From Tetmemena sp. SeJ-2015 (taxonomy: Eukaryota > Ciliophora > Spirotrichea > Sporadotrichida > Oxytrichidae), in contig JAJKFJ010022575.1 of NCBI GenBank assembly GCA_027382625.1, positions 1 to 64,000 of the forward strand: 64,000 nt of DNA, read 5' to 3'. The notes under the pieces were generated by a model, which saw nothing but the letters and a program-made list of their open reading frames with translations, was not told where the DNA came from and searched no databases. Positions 11,052 to 25,298 of the stretch are shown one piece after another (position 1 is the first letter of the stretch; each line of letters begins with the position of its first letter). The position numbers were made by a program, and so were the translations under genes.

Positions 11052-13389
11052 ATGAGAAGCACTAGTTCTCTGCTATCAGGACTCCTCACACTCTCATTGT
11101 TAAAAAATTACTGAATATTTGTAAAGTTGGGGTTGTGCGCAGTCGGATCCCTTAACTACGATCCAATCCGCCCTTCCTCTTTCGATGCAAGCTCCTATTC
11201 AAACGTCGAAGTAGTTCAGACCACTAACTTCGATTTGACAGTGACTGTTGACTTTGATAAGAGCTCAGTCTCAGGCAAGAATCTTCTTACCTTGAAAGCA
11301 GTCTAAGATGTGTCTCAAGTCATACTAGATATTGCACTATTTTTATATATCCAAGGCATCACCATCAATGATGTGAGCTATTCATAGACACCTACAGATC
11401 TCACTAGCTTTAAGCAAGCCAACTTCGACATGCAAGTCGACCCTTAGCTTGGAACCGCTCTCAGAATCTACTTGACTGACAAGGTCTTCAGAGGAGACAC
11501 CATCTACGTTTAAGTTCTAATGAGTTCATATAGTTAAATATCAAGTTGATTACTTCACTAGCACTGCATCTACTGCAATCAACTGGCTCACTAAGGAGCA
11601 AACAGCTAGCAAGACTCTTGGATACATGTTTACTGAGTGCCAGCCTAGTTACTGTAGATCAGTCGCACCCATGCAAGACACACCCTCAATCAGAACTACT
11701 TACTCAGCTGATGTCACTGTTCAACAACCCTACGTTGTTCACATGTCTGCCATCACAACTGCCTCCAAAGCAAATAAGGATAACACTATCACCTACAGCT
11801 TCACTCAAGCAATCCCCATCCCTTCTTATCTCTTAGCCTTCTCAGTAGGAAATATTGTTGAGAAGTCACTAGGAAAGAGAACCCTAACGTCATCTCAAAA
11901 GCCCACTAACATTGATGGTGATGAGTATGAACTCCAGGATATTAATTTATCTTGGGCACTTGCTCGATCTCGGTGAAGACTATATGGGCACGTATATCTG
12001 GGGTAACTACTCAATTATTGTGCAACCACCTAGCTTCCCCATTGGAGGAATGGAAAGAATCCTTTACTCACATTTGAATATAGTATCTATTAAATGATTT
12101 GCTTCTCCCACCATTATCCTGGGAGATAGATCTCAAGTATATGTGGCAACTCATGAAATAGTTTATTGATCGAATTTTATTCTAAATCGGTCACTCTTGG
12201 ACCGGCAATGAAGTGACTTGCAAGGACTGGTCTAACTTCTGGTTGAACGAGGGCTTCACTACTTTCTTTGAGCGTCACATCTCAGCTGAGGTTCATGGTG
12301 ATGTTTTCTCAATGGTTGGATCTCAACTAGGAAACTAATCTGCCTGGGATGACATGTATGGTTATGGCCTCAATCAATTTTATCATTAATTTGAAATGTC
12401 TTATTTCATAATCCTCTGAATGATTCATATTCGAGTTTGTACCCTATCATGAACGGACAGGATCCTTCAATCAGCTCTTCAGAAGTTCCTTACGAAAAAG
12501 GATATCAATTCTTGAAGTATCTTGAAGCTCTGATTACTCCTGATAAGTTCCAAGGCTTCCTCCACTCCTACATTGCCAAGTATCACTTGAAATCTATCAC
12601 CTATCTTGAGATGAGACTTGCTTTCAACGCTTATGTCATCGCTAATGTGACCAACGGAGCTGCTATTGTTGCTTAAATCGATTGGGACGCTTGGGTAAAT
12701 AAGCCAGGAGCCAATCCTCCCAACAATGGACTTAACTTCACCACTGATGACGCTGTCTATTTGCAAGCTTGGCTGACTACTATATCGATAATTAACAGAC
12801 CCCACCTGAAATCAAGAATAGTTTAAAGTCATATAATAATTTTTTTCTCAAAGAGATACTTGACCGAAAGTGATCCTCAACTTAAGACTGTCTTCCACAA
12901 TTAACTTGTGACTAGACAGTAAATTTAAGAACTTATTTTAACAGTATGAGGTGACCTACAACGTGCTTGCTATGATTGATAAGGATGTAAATGCCACCGG
13001 CGAGAAGAATCCTGAGATCGGCTAAAGATGGTTCCCTCTTTGCATCGCAATCGGGTACGAACCTTGCTTCGCTTCAGCTAAAAGCTACGTTTCCCGCATT
13101 GGCAGACAGAAGTACATTATTCCAGTCTACCAGTCTCTTTTTTTATTCCTAGATATGATTTTTCTCTAGCCAGAAATGGCTACAAGAACTTAGCCTACCA
13201 GTGGTACAGCCTGAACATGAATTGGTACCATCCCATCACCTCAAACAGAATCAGAAAGATCATCCTTTCTTTTTGTTTTCTACTGTTGAGTACGAGGAGC
13301 TTTCAAGACTTCAAAAAGACTTCAAGTCAAAGTAGGAGCTTTTGATTGCTCAAGGTGATATCTAATCTGACTTCAAATTCCTCAACTGA
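11052..13389 (+). CDS. Secreted M1 aminopeptidase / leukotriene A4 hydrolase-like protein
   Basis: It starts MRSTSSLLSGLLTLSL, a signal peptide, and ends at TGA 13387-13389. After removing IESs the protein shows the M1 exopeptidase motif GGMEN (~12045), the zinc site HEIGH with the third ligand in WLNEG exactly 18 residues later, and the C-terminal helical domain typical of LTA4H-type aminopeptidases (SSEVPYEKG, then WFPLCIAIGYEP). The order of domains is normal, so this gene is interrupted but not scrambled. Twelve IESs of 8-49 bp with direct-repeat pointers can be read (listed separately). One further 2-nt excess beside GGMEN (about 12050) is unexplained and may be a sequencing error. Expected role: zinc-dependent cleavage of N-terminal residues from peptides, outside the cell or in a secretory compartment. 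Whether it also has epoxide hydrolase activity cannot be told. Confidence 0.93.
11101..11136 (+). other. IES 1 of the aminopeptidase (pointer TTGT)
   Basis: TTGT at 11097-11100 and 11133-11136 flank an AT-rich insert carrying an in-frame TGA. Removal joins the signal peptide LSL to CAVGSLNYDP. Confidence 0.85.
11333..11350 (+). other. IES 2 (pointer ATAT, 18 bp)
   Basis: ATAT repeats at 11329-11332 and 11347-11350. The insert is 18 bp and keeps the frame, so it would add six residues to the protein if retained. Removal gives VILDIQGITIND. Confidence 0.75.
11517..11547 (+). other. IES 3 (pointer AAGTT)
   Basis: AAGTT at 11512-11516 and 11543-11547. Removal restores YVQVDYFTSTAS. Confidence 0.9.
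11941..11968 (+). other. IES 4 (pointer GAT)
   Basis: GAT at 11938-11940 and 11966-11968. Removal restores YELQDLGEDYMGTYIWG. Confidence 0.85.
12077..12101 (+). other. IES 5 (pointer ATTTG)
   Basis: ATTTG at 12072-12076 and 12097-12101. Removal restores NPLLTFASPTII immediately after GGME. Confidence 0.9.
12160..12187 (+). other. IES 6, splits the zinc-binding HEIGH motif (pointer AAAT)
   Basis: AAAT at 12156-12159 and 12184-12187. Before excision the frame reads HEIV and then a TGA; after it, HEIGHSWTGNEVTC. Excision is therefore needed for the catalytic site. Confidence 0.92.
12375..12421 (+). other. IES 7 (pointer AAT)
   Basis: AAT at 12372-12374 and 12419-12421. Removal gives GYGLNDSYSSLYPIMNG. 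Confidence 0.85.
12764..12771 (+). other. Possible 8-bp IES 8 (pointer TTG)
   Basis: TTG at 12761-12763 and 12769-12771. Removing 8 bp corrects the frame from VYLQAW to VYLADYYID. A 2-bp insertion error is an alternative explanation. Confidence 0.5.
12823..12871 (+). other. IES 9 (pointer AGT)
   Basis: AGT at 12820-12822 and 12869-12871. Removal joins PPEIKN to SDPQLKTVFHN. Confidence 0.85.
12922..12946 (+). other. IES 10 (pointer CAGTA)
   Basis: CAGTA at 12917-12921 and 12942-12946. Removal gives VTRQYEVTYNVLAM. Confidence 0.9.
13139..13167 (+). other. IES 11 (pointer TCTCT)
   Basis: TCTCT at 13134-13138 and 13163-13167. Removal gives IPVYQSLARNGYKNLAYQW. Confidence 0.9.
13271..13281 (+). 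other. IES 12, 11 bp (pointer TTTCT)
   Basis: TTTCT at 13266-13270 and 13277-13281. Removing 11 bp gives RKIILSTVEYEELSRLQK and the final TGA. Confidence 0.85.
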
Positions 13390-13694
13390 CCGTTGCTTCG
13401 ATTAAATACTCAACCTTTTGAGTTATTTCCACAATTATTTGAACAAAATGATAACCAATGATATACATCTCCTATGTAATTATCAGATGAAATTATTCAA
13501 TTCTCAGGTGTTAAGTTAAATATGGACTAAGGAATCTCTCATCTTTTTATATCTTTCAAAAGCATGAAAGATTTATGAAACTGGTATTTTCTCTCTTTAT
13601 CTCTCTTTCTCATTCAAGCTGTGTTTGATAATATTAGTTCATTGAGTTAAGCTGTAGTATATTCAAAAGAACTTTTGAGATTTCAAGAGGTCTT

Positions 13695-14986
13695 TCATAA
13701 AATAGTCTCAACTGTTTATTTCTTCACAGCTTTTGCAGAAGGCTTGACTTTTTGGAAGTGGTGCCACTCGACATATTGCCTCATATTATCAATGCACCAG
13801 TCACCATAAGTGACTGTGTCCATGTCCTCATCGCTAATTGATCCCTCTTTCAAGTAGCTTGGAATAGCTGCAGTGTACATAGGCTCAAAGAAAAAGGGAC
13901 TTGAATATCTAATAATCTAAAGCATACATATACTTTATCAAATATCTGTCAATTCCAATATCTAATACCTGGTGGTAAGTAGCTTTGAGTGTGCACAAAT
14001 TATATTCTAAAATATGCTCATTTTGAATTTATTATGTGCTGTTAGTAATTCTAGAGAGCATCTTACCTATATTTACCACGATGACGTTTGGCTAGGGTCT
14101 AGCAGACTGGTATACTCCTTCTGAATTTAAGATTTGGAGGCCAGGATAGTTGAAGGTTGACAATAGTGTCAAGAATCCTCCATCTGCATGCGGAGGAGTT
14201 GTCAGCTTATATTCATTCTCGTTCAATTTAAAAATGCATACTTATATAAGGGTTTTCAATTTGTCGGATTTAACTACTCCTGAGCTTCTGGGTAGATAAT
14301 GAATAAGTCTCATGGTGGAGCAAGTGTCATTCACAAACCACCTATCGAAATAAATATTTAAAGAAAGCTAAAAAATAGTTAGCTGGCTTGCCAAGTCCCT
14401 CAGCAATATTGCTCATCAATACTAAGCCAAGCTGATGCATCCTATCATAGTGATCATGCATGAATTGCTTGAACCACTCTCCTTGTTCACCCTAGTCTTG
14501 AGGGAAGGGTGTTTCCTCCTGGAGGGAAAATTATTTTTCATATTCACTGACACGCGAGTAATTCAATCCCATGTCAAAGAGCTCCTTGTGAGATGCGTCA
14601 TTGGGTAGGAAGGGAGCTAGTCCTCTATAGTGATTTATCATATAATACATGATAAGTATAAAGATTAGAATTAAGCGGGTTGTGATGGTGCTAATTTAGC
14701 TATCTCTTCTCTTCTTCACTCAAACTGTAGAGCCATTTCGCTGCTTGCTGTAGCTGATTTTCATCATAGTTTTTCACATTTGTGAGGGCGAAAAATCCGG
14801 ATTCCTTCAGGGATCCTAACATAACTTACATAGATATAATATTTATGATCTCATGATAGACTCTGTAATATTTTATCTGGGCCAGCTCATATCTATCGAA
14901 GTTAAATCTATCGAGTTATTTAGACTTTCAATGTAAGATCTGCTTAGTTTTTCTAGAGCAATATCACTTTCGCCTTTGTTTAACAT
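13695..14986 (-). CDS. 2-oxoglutarate/Fe(II)-dependent oxygenase (isopenicillin N synthase-like fold)
   Basis: The minus strand reads from ATG 14986 (MLNKGESDIALEKL) to TGA 13695-13697. Family signatures in order: ESGFFALTNV (N-terminal helix-strand), STMRLIHYLP, the iron-binding HADGG (His-x-Asp), the segment VNIGKMLSRITN, a distal His in TYHQV, and the 2OG-binding Arg/Ser in RYSSPFFFEP. This is the standard order of the plant/fungal-type oxidoreductase family that includes ethylene-forming enzyme, gibberellin oxidases and IPNS. The substrate is unknown. Several IESs interrupt it; the clearest has pointer AGATATT. The gene converges on the aminopeptidase across a ~300-bp spacer. Confidence 0.88.
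13911..13947 (-). other. IES in the oxygenase gene (pointer AGATATT)
   Basis: On the plus strand AATATCT occurs at 13904-13910 and 13941-13947. Removing the 30 bp between plus one pointer joins DIGIDRYS to SPFFFEPMY, the conserved 2OG-binding segment. Confidence 0.9.
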
Positions 14987-15342
14987 ATTAGCAAGATAAA
15001 CATATTTTATAAATTAATCATGTAGGCTTTATCATTTAATGTAAAGTTGATTATTTTATACCATTATAAATATAAGATTGAGTTTCATCCTGGGTCTTAG
15101 TTTAAATAAAAATGTTAGCTCACAACACTCATAGTGCAAAAGACAGAGCAGGAAAGTGTAAGTAATAATTTTCTGCGTACGGTTTGGGTTAAAACTCATG
15201 GGCAATAATTATCAAGAAATAATCTTTGATCTAAAAATATCCTATAAATCTAGCTTTCAATTTCAATTCCCTCTCATATCTAAATTAAGAATCAATTCCA
15301 TAGCAGCAAGAATTAACGCAATCAAATAGGAAACAATAAAAT

Positions 15343-18796
<3,454 letters not shown>

Positions 18797-19349
18797 TCAG
18801 AAGAAATGTTGAATATAATTTTTTGCATTACAATTAAATTATTAGTTGATTGGAAGTGGTTCGATTTAAAGAATTTAACAAATTATAAATCATCAGTCAA
18901 CTCTACACTCTTAAATCCAGAAAATTCTCACCTTCTAATATAATGTAATTGCAAATTTAATATCTAATTAAATTTAATGATTTAAGTGTAGCAATATATT
19001 TCACTGTTGGAAATCGCGAATTCTGATTTCTCTCATTACTCATGTAAATTTTGGTTACTTAAAAGCTTATTCATTAGTTATTTTAATAGGGTTATAAACT
19101 TAAAATATTATTCAAAGTTTATCAATGGAAAAAAGTAATAGACTTTTAAAGCTCAGTTATAAGTGTAAATTAAATAATTTGTTGTGGTTTATAATTTGGA
19201 ATATAAAATTTGAGTGTGCAATGATTCTATTTATATAATCGAATAAAGAATATACAATTATACTCAAGATCAAATTTCTTATGAAATCATTATAAACTAT
19301 TGATTTTTCATATTTTAAATTTCAATTTACAAAAAGTGCTATAAGAAAT
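18797..19349. other. Intergenic AT-rich spacer
   Basis: Between the divergently oriented CDC48 and USB1 loci. No coding segment recognised; it would contain both 5' flanks. Confidence 0.5.
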
Positions 19350-20324
19350 TGAAGCTACCTTCTGTGAAGCATTTGCTGGAATTAAAACAGCAGACGAATG
19401 ATTGATAGAAATAGCTTTTGAAAAAGCGATAAGAACCTGAAGAGAGATCAAAGGAAAATTCATCTTGAGAACAAGAAGTGATTAAGAGACAGAGATTAGT
19501 TGAGCATGAAGAGGGAACATGGCCTTGCTAAGTACGCCTCTCTATCCCCAGATAAACAAAATTTCATAACAAGCTTACCAAAATTCAGAGTTAAGTTCAA
19601 ATTATAGCTGAATCGTTCTTGCTTGAATAAGTGAAAGACAAGTCTGCATTATAATTAGAAGGAGAAGAAGATTTTCATATTAGTCTTTCCAAAACCCTAT
19701 ACCTCAAGTATCATTTTTGCTCTCATTTAATTTATCATCAAAAGGATATTCTTGTCAACCAAATAAAGAAGAAAATAGAGGCTTGTCAGAGTCAAGGCAC
19801 TTTACTTTTGAAAGTAAAGGGAAATAAGTTGGATAAAACTTAAGAATTGGACTTAATTGAAAGCGAAGAAACTATAAAATAGGAAGAAAACTAAATAGAT
19901 GAGGGTATTGGTTAATAATTTATCATTCTAAGGAATGAAAATAAAAGTAGGAGCTTCTTATGCTTATAAATAGCCAATCATTTTATTTTTATTGTTTGGA
20001 AATTTATGTTTCTTATATTTAAAGAATGAAGCCAGCAGTAGATTAAAATCTTTAGTTGGAATCATTGATGAGACAATCGTCAAGGACTTAGATCTAGGAT
20101 CTCACCTAGAATACTATCATTTTTTTTATTAATAAAATATTAATTATTGAGATCAGCCTCCCATTTTCCATATTTCATTGTTATCAATCGATCTAAACAT
20201 AACTAAAGAATAAGAGCAGGATCTTTTAGAAGCTATCACTAAGAATTTAAAGTTTAAAGACTTAGAGCATTAGTTTGATGTGCTTACAGTTTTCATGGGC
20301 GAAATTATCACAATTAAAATTTGA
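19350..20324 (+). CDS. USB1: U6 snRNA phosphodiesterase, USB1/MPN1-like
   Basis: The plus frame reads EHEEGTWPCQVRLSIP, then FHISLSKTLYLKYHF (~19673-19715), and much later IFHISLLSIDLN (~20163-20195). Two His-x-Ser motifs at this spacing, the first preceded by a GxW segment, are the signature of the USB1 2H phosphodiesterase that trims and caps the 3' oligo(U) tail of U6 snRNA. The end is TGA 20322-20324. The N-terminal boundary is uncertain: in-frame TGAs near 19400 and 19460 mark IES or intron boundaries, and an AT-rich insert around 20115-20150 separates the core from the second motif. I saw no ATG that I trust as the start. Confidence 0.82.
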
Positions 20325-20508
20325 GAAGATATCTAATTTTATAAATTTTATTTCTCTCGTATTAATCCTTTAGTCATCCGATTATTTCTAATAAAAATTA
20401 TGAAAATGAAATAGCACTAACTGATTAAAGAAAACATCAGGTGTAAGCTTTTTAATTAATATAATTCAAGAATGCAGTCCAAATTGATAGATGTCAAAAT
20501 TGTTTCTT

Positions 20509-23205
20509 TCATTTCCTTCTTTGTTAAGGGCTATGGGCTCCTCCTTTGCTCTTCTTATAATCACCCCTTGGAGGACTTATGCTACCTTCCTCTCTCCCTC
20601 TATGATTCGTCTTCTTGTGTTTCTTACTATCATGGTAGTCTCCACCTCCCGTACTACTGCTCTCATAGCGATCTCTCTTTCCATGGTGACCACCTCCGTT
20701 ATTTTGGCCGCCGTCTCTTCTGTCTTTTCCACTTCCCTTATGGCCTGCTCCTCCATGCCTGTCACCTCTTGAATGGCCAGGGCTTCTAGATCGAGAACGT
20801 CCTCCGTACCTATCGTTAGAGCCAGAGTCTGAGGAAACTCCTCTTCCTCTGAAATCTCTTCCGCCTCTGCCACCTCGGCCGAAATCGTTATTACCTCTGA
20901 AGCCACCTCTACCTCCTCTATTTTAAAAGCCCCCTCCCATTCCTCTTCCGCGATCATCTTACTCATAGTTATTATTATCAAACTATGCTTAGTATATATA
21001 ATTAAGATCACCTCTGTCTCCTCTGTTGCCTTAATACTCCTCGTAACCACCTCCTCTACCACCAGAGCTATACTGAGGAATCACAGCTGGTCCTCCATTG
21101 GGATTCTATTGCATCATTGGATTGAAACCCATTCCACCAGGTCCTCCAGGGTGACCCTACATACCGCCTTTTTGTGGGATGAAAGGATTAAGCTTGGGCT
21201 CTGCAGTTTTGATATCTGCTTTCCTTCCATTAATCGTTGTGACTTAAATGTTATTAATCAAGTTTTGAGCAACATCTTCATCCTTGAAACTGACAAAGCC
21301 AAAACCTCTGGACTAACCTGTATAGATATCTTTCAAAATGATTGCATCAGCAACTTCACCATACTATTAGAAGTGTTATCTCAGCTCCTCAACAGTCAAC
21401 TTGAAGTCAAGGGTCCTCCAACGAATATCTTTGTCTTTGGGTATTTAAAGGTCACATCAACGGCCCCACTAGATTCGTCTAAAGGTTTCGTTTCTGCAAT
21501 AACATAGGGATTAGGCTTTTATATAACTGGCCCGGATGGAGTGGGTTGATTTCCTGATGACATCGGCATCATTTATCCCATTTGACCCTACTTTCCTTGA
21601 TAGTCATCTGCAGATTTCACATCAACTCTTTTTTCCAAGATGAAATGACCTCTCGCCTGATCCTAATTCTGTCTTATAATTACATCTTTCATCTTCAAGG
21701 CTTCATCTTCATCCTTGAATACGATTCGTATAAAACCAAATCCTCTACCCCTTCCAGTGTTCTTATCTCTCATGACAATAGCATCAGCCACTGAACCAAA
21801 CTGAGAAAAATAGGCGAACATGTCTTGCTCACCAGTTTGGTATTACAAGCCTCCAACGAAGAGCTTGATTTCGTTCTTTGGACCTTGCTGATGGAAAGAG
21901 GCTATATTTCCAGAGCCTGCCGGCATCATTTAGTTTTGCATGAAGGGCATCATGAACTAGTTATAGACAGAAGACATATCCATGGGATTTGCCATTCCAG
22001 GCATGGCACCCATACCCTACATCCCTCCAATTCCTCCCATCATTCCAGGGAACATAACTCCTTGCCCGGCTTGTGCATTATTTGGCATCATCATAGGATT
22101 GTTGAAATTCATGCCCATAGCGGCTGCCATTGGATTGGCAGCGAGCATGGGGTTCATTAAAGGATTCATCATTTGTGCAGCTTAGCTTTAATTATTGAAT
22201 AAATTAGCAGCAGCCTAGTTAGGATTAGCCACAGACTACTGATTGTTAGAAGTTTAAGTTTAATTTTACTAATCACCTAAAGAACCGCCGATACTAGAGT
22301 TATTTCCATTACTATTCAATATACCTGGGATCAAACCATTATTCCCCCCTCCATTCGAGTTAGTTTGTTACTATTGCTAGAATAATTAACCACAAATATT
22401 CATTGCACTAATTGTATTTGCTTTTAATTTTTGAATATTACATCATCACTTACTAATTCTACTAACTCTACACTACATTTTTACTACTAGGCTACTAATC
22501 ATTCAAACTCATCATCGAGTTGCTGCCTTAGTTGCTTCCCATCCCACTTACCTAGTTAATATTGCTCAAACAGTATCTATCTAATAAATATTATCCACTT
22601 CAAAATAAGTTCAATATAATTCAAATATCACAATAGCTTGGTTCGGTTGCTGAGAGGATGATCCCACTACTTATTAGAGCTTTTGCAGTTAACTCATAAG
22701 ATCCGAATAGTCCTACTGCTTGCCCATTCCATTCTGCTGTTGGTTTTAGGCTTAGCCAGTTAGCAAGGATAGAGAGTTTGCACCCTAGTCGATTCCAAAG
22801 TTGCCAAGTGGATTAGTTTTAAATAATCTATAATCACTCTATATATAACTATAAGTATATGTATATAAGCGATATTGTTAAATTAAATCGTGTATAAGTT
22901 GGTTGATTTTGATTCTGAAAAAGTGGGTTGGGGTTTGTCGCAGCGTTAAACATGTTGAAAAGTGCTCCCGTGTTCAAAGCGTTCATTGAGTTGGCACTCA
23001 GCATTTTTAAATGGAGAATTTTTTAAGTCAAATTATTCTCTTCATAAATAAATTCTAATTTAGATAATTGACTGGTGCTATTGGGATCCATTCCTTGAGC
23101 TGAGAAATCATTAGGTTAAAAGGCACCTGGGTGCTACTGCATCTGCGCAAGGGCCTGCTGTAAAAGAAGCTGCTGTTGTGTTTGCTAAGTTTAATTGGCA
23201 TCCAT
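20509..23205 (-). CDS. Two-RRM RNA-binding protein with RGG/RS tail (hnRNP A/DAZAP-like)
   Basis: From ATG 23205 the product begins MDANQTQQTQQQ and continues Gln/Asn-rich, then Met/Gly/Pro-rich. RRM1 follows (RNP2 KLFVGGL, RNP1 RGFGFIRIVF, ~21.7-21.9 kb), then RRM2 (KIFVGG, SRGFGFVSF, ~21.25-21.45 kb). The tail is rich in RGG, SRSRS and Lys/His and ends QQRRK at TGA 20509-20511. Such proteins bind pre-mRNA or mRNA in nucleus or cytoplasm. An 11-bp IES with pointer TTGACT lies in RRM2 just after KIFVGG (21400-21410). Further breaks occur around 20950-21010 and through the Gln-rich N-terminal half. The RRM order is normal, so the gene is not scrambled. Confidence 0.88.
21400..21410 (-). other. 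11-bp IES in RRM2 (pointer TTGACT)
   Basis: On the plus strand AGTCAA occurs at 21394-21399 and 21405-21410. Removing 11 bp changes IFVGGPLTSS plus stop into IFVGGPLTVEELRQHF, the expected first helix of the RRM. Confidence 0.88.
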
Positions 23206-23476
23206 TTCTAATCAGTCACTCAAATAATCAAAGAAAGAAGTTGCAAGCAAGAAAGTCTAAATACTAGAACAAGATTCACTCAATATTCCTAAAATAATAT
23301 TATAAATTCAAATTATGCCTCCCTATTTATACTCATACGCACTTACGTATTAAAATGGGATACAATCTACTACTTAAGACCATTCATTTTTAATATTAAA
23401 GTCTAATGTTGAATTTGACTATGACTTGTTAATTTTTTGGGGAAATAAATTATGATAATTGACTTACTTATTTATT

Positions 23477-23496
23477 CACTCACTCACTCACTCACT
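23477..23496 (+). repeat. Short (CACT)5 microsatellite
   Basis: Five perfect CACT units near the predicted 3' end of the ELMO gene. Length variation here would move the predicted stop codon. Confidence 0.85.
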
Positions 23497-24791
23497 CCAA
23501 ACGTTAGTTATATAAATTGAACCTACGACTGACGATGGCTATGTGAGCTATCTTAAGCGTTGTAATGTCTAATGTTAAGCGCTCTTTATCCTGTAGTAGC
23601 TTCTACTAGTCCATGCTTTTTAGCGATATCTATTATGTCTGAGAAATTTGGTGGGAGTTTAGATTTAATAGTCCCCTTATTCATGTTTAAACAAAAAACT
23701 GCGAAATTATTCTTTATGGTTATGTTAGCAAGCTGCTAGCACCATTCTTTAAACACAAAAATCAAGAGGAAGCTGTTTATCTCGTAAAATGCAAGTTTAT
23801 GTCTTCTAGTTGAGGAAGCAAAACCTCTTGAACTAAGCACGATTAGCTCTCTTCTTCTTTAAGTTACTTTGTAAAGGACAAAATAAATTGAAAATTTAGA
23901 TGAAGAAAATAATTTGTAGTTTACATCATGATTAAAAAGAGACAAGGTATATTCAAATAGCTATCATCTTTATTGAGATAGAGATAGACCATAAGCATAT
24001 GAGTTATGTTAAAGCTGGAAATGGCAATATAAAAAGTAGTTTCGTCACTTCGTCTCTTCATTTCAGCAAACTCAGCTGGATAGGTCTGAACGAAATATCT
24101 TAAGCACTACAAGCCAAGGATGCCAGAGGCCCTGAAATCAGTTCTCGGATTCTTGCCTTAAAATCCTATTGAAGTCCAGTCCTCAGATTTTAAGTCCAAA
24201 GGAATTTTCTCCTCCTCTTCGTTAGGTTTAACACCAAAGGCTTATATGTAAAGTTATCTTAGTGCTTTCTAAAAAAAGGAGTAAATTTATAATCTCACTC
24301 GTGCTCAGAAATGTCGATTGAGTTCAATAACTTTATGAGATGATTATAATTGCTTACTTCATGTTCTGGGTTTTAGTCATCAAAAGGTGTAATCATCTCA
24401 TCTCTGAATTTGTAGAAATACTTTATCTAATCATAAGTTTATAAGTAATCAAATTGTGTTACCTCTCTCTTGTTGAGATCTCTGTTCTCGTTGAAGCAGC
24501 ACTTGCAAAACTTTTCCCAAATAGATTTCTGCCGACTATGAAAAAGTGGCTGTCTTCGCAGTTCCTCTGCTGAGTACTTTTTGACTCCAACTTTACAAAT
24601 AAATTACAATGGTCAACTTGATTTCCACTTAATCTCTTCTCTCTGTACTCTTGGAGCAAGGAGTTATGCTCATCTTGCTCACTCTCATCCTCTGAATGCC
24701 ACTGGTACTCATCCTTAGAATCGTTTCTTTACAGCAAATTCGAGTCCTAATTAGGTCGGTTCAATTCGCGGGGTCCTCTGCTTTCAGCCAT
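23484..24791 (-). CDS. ELMO-domain protein
   Basis: Minus strand from ATG 24791 (MAESRGPRELNRPNQDSN). The core reads WTSIGFQGKNPRTDFRASG followed by ILGLQCLRYF (about 24090-24180), the hallmark of the ELMO/CED-12 domain (x-W-x-x-x-G-F-Q-G-x-x-P-x-T-D-F-R-x-x-G). ELMO-domain proteins act as regulators or GAPs of small GTPases of the Arf/Arl and Rac systems. Downstream is a hydrophobic C-terminal part (EINSFLLIFVFKEW) and a tail. The stop at 23484-23486 falls inside a CACT repeat and is the least certain boundary. IES or intron breaks occur near 24260-24300, 24350, 24470 and 23890-23960. Confidence 0.85.
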
Positions 24792-25298
24792 TGTCCTTCT
24801 CCAAACTTAATTATTAAGCTAATTATTCTAATACCTCAATTTCTATCTAAATCTTACACTTGCAAATGAAAGAATGCATATTTAACCCCTCGTGAATAAA
24901 TCAATCTTACTTTCTCTAGAATTCTAAGTTATATAAAGTATGAGTATGATAGGGGGTTGATAAAATTTGAAATGAGTTTGTAAATTAAAAAATTTTTAAT
25001 TTAAGTTGTATGCATGCATCATAGTGCATGGGTTTAAAATGATAAGAGATTTGAATTTTGTGTATCCATATATTGAGATTATATATTGTTCAAGTTAGAA
25101 GGATGAGACTTTGGACCTTCTATTAGCCTTGATTTCAACACTTATAGCTTCTTTACGCATTACATACACACACATAATAAAAGTTCATGTAAATTTATTA
25201 GGGAGATGTTAACGCTGTCAATTAAAAACTTAGTTACTTCTGAAATTTTAAACTCATGAACAACATAAAATTAAAAAGTCAAGAGCAAATTTGTAAAA

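Noticed and set aside
11052..13389. Spliceosomal introns as the explanation of the frame breaks in the aminopeptidase
   Set aside because: The inserts lack GT-AG ends, are as short as 8-18 bp, and are bounded by direct repeats.
20577..21062. Long minus-strand frame rich in Glu/Val in the RNA-binding gene
   Set aside because: It is an out-of-frame shadow of the RGG/RS tail, whose own frame gives a coherent RRM-RGG protein.
23477..23496. CACT array as a CRISPR-like or satellite repeat
   Set aside because: It is only five perfect 4-bp units, an ordinary microsatellite, in a eukaryotic genome.
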